Made by a program: the position numbers and the translations under genes. From assembly GCA_002918705.1 (NCBI GenBank), contig PQKR01000002.1, positions 372,001 to 436,000 of the forward strand: a DNA stretch of 64,000 nucleotides, read 5' to 3'. The stretch's first letter is position 1. Every line of letters starts with the position of its first letter. The DNA comes from Escherichia sp. ESNIH1 (GTDB taxonomy: Bacteria > Pseudomonadota > Gammaproteobacteria > Enterobacterales > Enterobacteriaceae). A model generated the notes under the pieces. The model did no database searches and was not told the origin of the DNA. It saw nothing but the letters and a program-made list of their open reading frames with translations. Shown piece after piece: positions 60,333 to 64,000 of the stretch.

Positions 60333-61610
60333 ATGAAACTATTAATTCTGGGCAACCATACCTGCGGGAACCGTGGCGACAGCGCCATCCTGCGCGGCCT
60401 GCTGGACGCGATAGCCGTGCTTGAGCCGAACGCCGAGGTGGACGTAATGAGCCGCTACCCGGTGAGCTCCTCCTGGCTGCTGAACCGCCCGGTGATGGGC
60501 GATCCGCTCTATAGCCAGATGAAGCAGCACAATAACGCCGCCGGAGTGATGGGGCGGGTCAAGAAGGTGCTACGCCGCCGCTATCAGCATCAGGTGCTGC
60601 TCTCCCGGGTGACCGACAGCGGTAAGCTGCGCAACATTGCTATCGCCCAGGGCTTCACCGACTTTGTCCGCCTGCTGTCAGGCTATGACGCCATTATCCA
60701 GGTAGGCGGCTCGTTCTTTGTCGATCTCTACGGCGTGCCGCAGTTTGAGCACGCTCTCTGCACCTTTATGGCGAAAAAGCCGCTCTATATGATCGGCCAC
60801 AGCGTTGGCCCGTTCCAGGATGCCCAGTTTAACCAGCTGGCGAACTACGTGTTCGGCCACTGCGACGCGCTCATCCTCCGCGAGCGCGTCAGCCTGGAGC
60901 TGATGGAGCAGAGCCAGATCACCACCGTGAAAGTCGAGCAGGGGGTAGATACCGCCTGGCTGGTGGATCACGACGAGACATTCGTGCCGAACTATGCAGT
61001 CGCCCATTGGCTCGACGTGGCGGCAAAAGAGAAGACGGTCGCTATTACCCTGCGCGAGCTGGCTCCCTTCGATAAGCGGCTCGGCACCACGCAGAAAGCC
61101 TACGAGAAGGCCTTTGCCGGGGTGGTCAACCGCATTATTGATGCAGGCTACCAGGTGCTGGCCCTCTCCACCTGTACCGGCATTGACAGCTATAACAAGG
61201 ACGATCGCATGGTGGCGCTCAACTTGCGGGAGCACGTCAGCGATCCCTCGCGCTATCACGTAGTGATGGACGAGCTGAACGACCTTGAGATGGGCAAAAT
61301 CTTTGCCGCCTGCGATCTGACCGTGGGCACGCGTCTGCACTCGGCGATTATCTCCATGAACTTTGGCACCCCGGCGATTGCCATCAACTACGAACACAAG
61401 TCGGCGGGCATTATGCAGCAGCTGGGGATGCCGGAGATGGCGATCGATATTCGTCATCTGCTGGACGGCTCGCTGGAGGCAATGGTGGCCGACACCCTCG
61501 GTCAGCTCCCGGTCCTGGAGCAGCGCCTCAACGATGCCGTGGCCCACGAGCGACAGCACGGCATGGAGATGGTGGAATCGGTGTTGAAGCGCGTCCGGGG
61601 GAGTAAATGA
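60333..61610 (+). CDS. wcaK: Colanic acid pyruvyltransferase WcaK
   Basis: This 425-residue member of the polysaccharide pyruvyl transferase family opens LLILGNHTCGNRGDSAILRGLLDAI. It has IIQVGGSFFVDLYG, MIGHSVGPFQDAQF and, near the end, DLTVGTRLHSAIISMNFGTPAIAINYEHKSAGIM. It adds the ketal-linked pyruvate on the terminal galactose. GAGG at 60324 sets the start at 60333; a start at 60315 lacks a site. wcaL overlaps the stop by 4 bases. Confidence 0.96.
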   Translation: MKLLILGNHTCGNRGDSAILRGLLDAIAVLEPNAEVDVMSRYPVSSSWLLNRPVMGDPLYSQMKQHNNAAGVMGRVKKVLRRRYQHQVLLSRVTDSGKLRNIAIAQGFTDFVRLLSGYDAIIQVGGSFFVDLYGVPQFEHALCTFMAKKPLYMIGHSVGPFQDAQFNQLANYVFGHCDALILRERVSLELMEQSQITTVKVEQGVDTAWLVDHDETFVPNYAVAHWLDVAAKEKTVAITLRELAPFDKRLGTTQKAYEKAFAGVVNRIIDAGYQVLALSTCTGIDSYNKDDRMVALNLREHVSDPSRYHVVMDELNDLEMGKIFAACDLTVGTRLHSAIISMNFGTPAIAINYEHKSAGIMQQLGMPEMAIDIRHLLDGSLEAMVADTLGQLPVLEQRLNDAVAHERQHGMEMVESVLKRVRGSK

Positions 61611-62827
61611 AGGTCAGTTTCTTTTTGCTGAAGTTCCCCCTCTCGTCGGAGACCTTCGTGCTGGATCAGATCGTCGCTTTTATTGAGATGGGCTACGAGG
61701 TTGAGATCGTAGCGATGCATAAAGGGGATCTGAGCAATACCCATGCCGCGTTTCAGCAGTATCGGCTGGCGGAGAAGACCCACTGGCTGCTGGACGAGCC
61801 ACAGGGCAAGCTGGCGAAGCTGCGCTATCGCGGCGCGGCGCTGCTGCGCGGGGCAGGGCGGAGCGCGACATGGCGGGCGCTTAACGTCGGACGCTACGGG
61901 GCCGAGGCACGCAACCTGATCCTTGCAGCCATGTGCGGCCTCGCGCCGCGCACGTTTCATGCCGACGTCTTTATCGCCCACTTTGGCCCGGCGGGCGTTA
62001 CCGCCGCCAAGCTGCGCGAGCTCGGCGTCCTTAACGGCAAAATCGCCACCGTATTCCACGGCATCGACATCTCCAGCCGGGCGGTTCTCAGCCACTATAC
62101 GCCGGAGTATCAACAGCTCTTTCGCCGGGGCGACCTGATGCTGCCCATCAGCGAGCTGTGGGCTGGACGGCTCATGAATATGGGCTGTCCGGCGCATAAA
62201 ATTGCCGTCTCGCGCATGGGTGTTGATATGTCACGCTTCTCTCCGCGTCTGGTGCAGGCCCCGGCAAACCCGCTGAATATCATCTCCGTTGCCCGCCTGA
62301 CCGAGAAAAAGGGGCTGCACGTGGCCATTGAGGCCTGCCGTCTGCTCAAGGCGCGGGGCATTGCCTTCCACTATCGCATTCTCGGTATCGGGCCGTGGGA
62401 GCAGCGTCTGCGTGGTCTGATTGCCGAGTATGATCTGCAGGAGATGATTGAGATGCCGGGCTTCAAGCCGAGCCACGAGGTGAAGGCGATGCTGGACGAG
62501 GCGGATCTCTTCTTGCTGCCCTCGATCACCGGCGCGGATGGCGATATGGAGGGGATCCCGGTGGCGCTGATGGAGGCGATGGCGGTGGGTCTGCCGGTGG
62601 TCTCCACCGTCCACAGCGGTATCCCGGAGCTTATCGACGCCGATCGGTCCGGCTGGCTGGTGCCGGAGAACGATCCTGAGGCGCTGGCGGACCGGCTGGC
62701 TATACTGAGCGCTATCCAGCAGGAGGCGCTGGTGCCGGTCGTCTCCCGCGCGCGGGAGAAAGTTGAAACCGAGTTTAATCAGCGAATCATTAACCAGCGG
62801 CTTGCTACGCTGTTGCAAGCGCTCTAA
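61607..62827 (+). CDS. wcaL: Colanic acid glycosyltransferase WcaL (GT4)
   Basis: This 406-residue GT-B transferase opens MKVSFFLLKFPLSSETFVLDQIVAFIEMGYEVEIVAMHKGD. The donor domain reads ISVARLTEKKGLHVAIEACRLLKARG, with the E-x7-E-type end EGIPVALMEAMAVGLPVVSTVHSGIPELI. It adds a late sugar of the repeat unit. Length equals E. coli. wcaM starts 12 bases after its stop. Confidence 0.97.
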   Translation: MKVSFFLLKFPLSSETFVLDQIVAFIEMGYEVEIVAMHKGDLSNTHAAFQQYRLAEKTHWLLDEPQGKLAKLRYRGAALLRGAGRSATWRALNVGRYGAEARNLILAAMCGLAPRTFHADVFIAHFGPAGVTAAKLRELGVLNGKIATVFHGIDISSRAVLSHYTPEYQQLFRRGDLMLPISELWAGRLMNMGCPAHKIAVSRMGVDMSRFSPRLVQAPANPLNIISVARLTEKKGLHVAIEACRLLKARGIAFHYRILGIGPWEQRLRGLIAEYDLQEMIEMPGFKPSHEVKAMLDEADLFLLPSITGADGDMEGIPVALMEAMAVGLPVVSTVHSGIPELIDADRSGWLVPENDPEALADRLAILSAIQQEALVPVVSRAREKVETEFNQRIINQRLATLLQAL

Positions 62828-62839
62828 GCCAGAGGTTAT

Positions 62840-64000
62840 ATGCCAGATATCTTACTCTCTCGTCGCCGCTTTATCGGCGCAGGCTCTGCCCTGGCGGCGC
62901 TGCCTCTTCTGTACTCGCCGCTGCTTCAGGCCCAGGCGTCCGGCAGCGTTGATATCCGCCGCTACCTGAAAGATGACGTTATCGCCGCGTTTAAGCAGGC
63001 CTTTGCCGAAGCCAGCACGGTGCTGGTGCCGGCGGGTGTCATCTGCGAGAACATCAACACCGCAATATTTATCCCGGCAGGTAAGACGTTGCTGATCCGT
63101 GGTGCGCTCAAGGGCAACGGTAAAGGGCGCTTCGTATTGCAGGACGGCTGCCGGGTACGTGGGGAGGAGGGCGGAAGCCTCTATAATATCACCCTCGACG
63201 TACGCGGCTCGGACTGCACTATCGAGGGTGTAACGATGAGCGGCTACGGCCCGGTGACGCAGATCTATATCGGCGGCAAAGAGAAGCGGGTGATGCGTAA
63301 CCTGGTCATCGATAATATTACGGTGACCAAAGCCAACTACGCCATTCTGCGCCAGGGCTTTCACAACCAGATAGACGGGGCGCGCATCACCAACGGCCGT
63401 TTCAGCTATCTGCAGGGGGACGCCATCGAGTGGAACGTGGCGATTAACGATCGCAACCTGCTCATCTCCGACCACGTCATCGACCATATCGACTGTACCA
63501 ACGGCAAAATCAACTGGGGGATCGGCATCGGGCTGGCGGGCAGCACCTATGACAATGACTATCCGGAAGACCAGGCGGTAAAGCATTTTACCGTCGCCAA
63601 CATTACCGGCAGCCACTGTCGCCAGCTGGTACATGTCGAAAACGGCAAGCACTTTGTGATTCGTCATATCACGGCCACGGATATCACTCCCGACTACAGT
63701 AAAAAAGCGGGCATTGATAACGCGACGGTAGCGATTTACGGCTGCGATAATTTCGTGATAGACGACGTTAAAATGCGCAACAGCGCCGGAATGTTAATTG
63801 GTTATGGGGTAATCAAAGGTAATTATCTTTCGATACCACAAAATTTCAGACTAAACGCGATCCATCTCGACAACGCCGAGCAGACGCGGAAATTACGTGG
63901 GATCCAGATCTCATCGGGGAATGCCGATTCGTTTGTCTCTATCACCAACCTCAATATTCAGCGCGCCTCGCTGGAGATGCATAATAAGCCCCAGCACCTG
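62840..64000 (+). CDS. wcaM: Colanic acid protein WcaM (3' end beyond window)
   Basis: 387 codons are visible of a protein that has 464 residues in E. coli. The N-terminus has a twin-arginine signal, [18 protein letters not shown], so it should be exported folded by the Tat system. The rest has the repeating strand pattern of a pectin-lyase-like beta-helix ([46 protein letters not shown]). It is the last gene of the E. coli colanic acid operon; its exact role is not settled. AGAGG at 62831-62835 precedes ATG. It is cut by the end of the window. Confidence 0.96.
   Translation, partial: MPDILLSRRRFIGAGSALAALPLLYSPLLQAQASGSVDIRRYLKDDVIAAFKQAFAEASTVLVPAGVICENINTAIFIPAGKTLLIRGALKGNGKGRFVLQDGCRVRGEEGGSLYNITLDVRGSDCTIEGVTMSGYGPVTQIYIGGKEKRVMRNLVIDNITVTKANYAILRQGFHNQIDGARITNGRFSYLQGDAIEWNVAINDRNLLISDHVIDHIDCTNGKINWGIGIGLAGSTYDNDYPEDQAVKHFTVANITGSHCRQLVHVENGKHFVIRHITATDITPDYSKKAGIDNATVAIYGCDNFVIDDVKMRNSAGMLIGYGVIKGNYLSIPQNFRLNAIHLDNAEQTRKLRGIQISSGNADSFVSITNLNIQRASLEMHNKPQHL

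Overview
The window is a chromosomal segment of a member of the Enterobacteriaceae. Nearly every conserved gene matches, in order and length, the E. coli K-12 region from mrp to the colanic acid cluster. The high GC content, the many REP/BIME elements and several accessory genes point to a relative of Enterobacter, Leclercia, Lelliottia or Kosakonia rather than E. coli or Salmonella. I cannot fix the genus from sequence alone.

Layout. (1) Bases 1-4056: the 3' part of mrp, then a leftward rcnB-acetyltransferase pair, and a leftward oxidoreductase-monooxygenase pair with a divergent LysR regulator. (2) Bases 4057-5900: an AT-rich accessory island with an orphan type VI secretion cassette: an Hcp tube protein, a Tlde1-type L,D-transpeptidase-fold effector and a secreted, probable immunity protein. 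(3) Bases 5929-9366: a TPP riboswitch with thiM-thiD, a small lipoprotein resembling T6SS immunity lipoproteins, and the aldolase gene fbaB. (4) Bases 9414-16179: a REP cluster, a strong CRP site, and an apparent operon of an enolase-superfamily enzyme plus a complete five-gene Dpp/Nik-type ABC importer; its substrate is unknown. (5) Bases 16231-18753: yegS, the sRNA gene cyaR with its CRP-dependent promoter, and yegQ. (6) Bases 18914-30002: the leftward mdtABCD-baeSR envelope-stress operon, with a candidate BaeR box upstream of mdtA. (7) Bases 30050-41364: a tandem REP array, yegD, alkA, yegE (dgcE), udk, dcd, asmA and yegH. (8) Bases 41365-64000: a leader with a candidate RcsAB box and the colanic acid operon wza-wzb-wzc-wcaABCDEF-gmd-fcl-gmm-wcaI-cpsB-cpsG-wcaJ-wzxC-wcaKL-wcaM; wcaM is cut by the window end.

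How the genes work together. cpsG and cpsB make GDP-mannose. Gmd and Fcl turn it into GDP-fucose. WcaJ loads the first sugar on undecaprenyl phosphate, and WcaA/C/E/I/L with the acetyltransferases WcaB/F and the pyruvyltransferase WcaK build the repeat unit. WzxC flips it, WcaD polymerises it, and Wza-Wzb-Wzc export it. BaeSR-MdtABCD, RcsAB control of wza and the diguanylate cyclase YegE make this an envelope-stress and surface-polymer neighbourhood. The least explained parts are the T6SS cassette, the nearby lipoprotein and the enolase/ABC operon.
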